DNA of 64,000 nucleotides from Winogradskyella schleiferi (GTDB taxonomy: Bacteria; Bacteroidota; Bacteroidia; Flavobacteriales; Flavobacteriaceae): the NCBI RefSeq assembly GCF_013394655.1, contig NZ_CP053351.1:3760001-3824000 (forward strand), given 5' to 3'. Of the stretch, positions 63,424 through 64,000 are shown piece after piece. Every line of letters begins with the position of its first letter. The stretch's first letter is position 1. The position numbers were made by a program, and so were the translations under genes. The notes beneath the pieces were generated by a model. It saw only the letters and a program-made list of their open reading frames with translations. It was not told where the DNA came from and ran no database searches.

Positions 63424-64000
63424 AAAAACGAATTATACCATGTTTGGACATTCAGAATGGCAGAACGGTTAAGGGCATTAATTTTATCGGCATCAGAGAT
63501 GCTGGCGACCCAATTGAACTCGCCAAACAATACGTGGCACATGGAGCAGACGAATTGGTATTTTTGGATATTACAGCAACCGTTGAAAAGCGAAAAACAT
63601 TAGTGGAATTGGTAACTCATATTGCCGAAGAAATCAATATTCCATTTACAGTTGGAGGTGGCATCAATTCCATTGAAGATGTTTCCGCAATTATAAAAGC
63701 TGGTGCGGATAAAGTGAGCGTGAATTCTTCAGCCGTTAAGAATCCTGAGTTAATCACCCAAATCGCTAAAGAATTTGGTAGTCAATGCGTGGTCGTTGCC
63801 ATTGATACTAAATTTGTAGATAATGAATGGATAGTATTTGTACATGGCGGACGAACCGCAACAGCATTAAAAACATTAGATTGGGTAAAGCAAGTGGAAG
63901 CTTTAGGCGCTGGCGAAATTTTACTTACTTCCATGAACAATGATGGCACCAAAGCTGGTTTTGCTCTTGATATTACGGAAGCCGTGAGTGAATCGGTTAA
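63417..64000 (+). CDS. hisF: Imidazole glycerol phosphate synthase cyclase subunit, cut by window edge
   Basis: The ATG at 63417 overlaps the hisA end. About 194 residues are visible, with no stop before the edge (a full HisF has about 251). [20 protein letters not shown] carries the catalytic Asp11, [10 protein letters not shown] and the [12 protein letters not shown] phosphate loop follow, and the second catalytic Asp lies in [12 protein letters not shown]. It makes imidazole glycerol phosphate and AICAR with ammonia from HisH. hisIE would be expected next, beyond the window. Confidence 0.96.
   Translation, partial: MLKKRIIPCLDIQNGRTVKGINFIGIRDAGDPIELAKQYVAHGADELVFLDITATVEKRKTLVELVTHIAEEINIPFTVGGGINSIEDVSAIIKAGADKVSVNSSAVKNPELITQIAKEFGSQCVVVAIDTKFVDNEWIVFVHGGRTATALKTLDWVKQVEALGAGEILLTSMNNDGTKAGFALDITEAVSESV

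Overview
The window looks like a chromosome segment of a member of the Bacteroidetes, most likely a marine Flavobacteriaceae. The evidence is low GC, near absence of Shine-Dalgarno sequences, promoters of the TTG-N19/20-TAnnTTTG type, a SusC/SusD pair with many lipoprotein glycosidases, and flavobacterial gene orders for the ilv, arg and his clusters. The genus cannot be told from sequence alone.

Region 1 (1-8280, all minus strand) is the end of a small integrative element. Read in the direction of transcription it has a tyrosine recombinase with its own promoter, an unknown protein, an excisionase-like HTH protein, a replication-initiator-like protein, a DnaC-like ATPase and a small zinc-finger protein. 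Defence-type cargo follows: a single-chain Type IIG restriction-modification enzyme and, 8 bases after it, a gene cut by the window edge whose N-terminus resembles ApeA-type abortive infection proteins. The order int-xis-rep-loader-cargo, with no structural or conjugation genes seen, resembles phage satellites.

Region 2 (8344-36915, minus strand) is a polysaccharide utilisation locus (PUL). A Y_Y_Y/LuxR-type sensor-regulator (34126-36915) lies upstream of susC, susD, a two-LamG surface lipoprotein, two GH144-like glucanases, a metallophosphoesterase, two alpha/beta hydrolases, two GH3 enzymes, a GH2 enzyme with a malectin-like tail, an S1 sulfatase, a GH43-like/CBM32/FN3 protein, an EEP-family phosphoesterase and an MFS sugar transporter. 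GH144 plus GH3 points to a beta-1,2-glucan backbone. The esterases, phosphoesterases and sulfatase suggest a substituted glucan. Three phased 10-bp repeats upstream of susC are candidate operators.

Region 3 (37056-37683) is a decayed fasciclin-domain lipoprotein gene, with a frameshift and a stop.

Region 4 (38034-46939, plus strand) holds isoleucine/valine genes ilvD-ilvB-ilvN-ilvC-ilvA, followed by an NADP-dependent glyceraldehyde-3-phosphate dehydrogenase.

Region 5 (47072-56694, plus strand) is an arginine operon: a GNAT acyltransferase, argG, argC, proC, argD, argF', argB, argE and argH. It is preceded by a 21-residue reading frame with eight arginine codons, four of them in a row before the stop, which is a candidate leader peptide. 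Region 6 (56749 to the right edge, plus strand) is the histidine operon hisG-D-C-(GIY-YIG)-B-H-A-F. It is preceded by a convincing attenuator: a leader peptide with five His codons in six, a 13-bp terminator and a matching anti-terminator.

The spacers of regions 4-6 are full of short palindromic repeats of several families. One family, with a TTTC loop and base changes that keep the stem paired, sits 7-8 bases in front of the start codons of argC, proC, argF' and hisA. Others contain the stop codons of argD and hisC. A GIY-YIG nuclease gene lies inside the his operon between two hairpins of similar sequence. A nested inverted-repeat structure fills the hisB-hisH gap.
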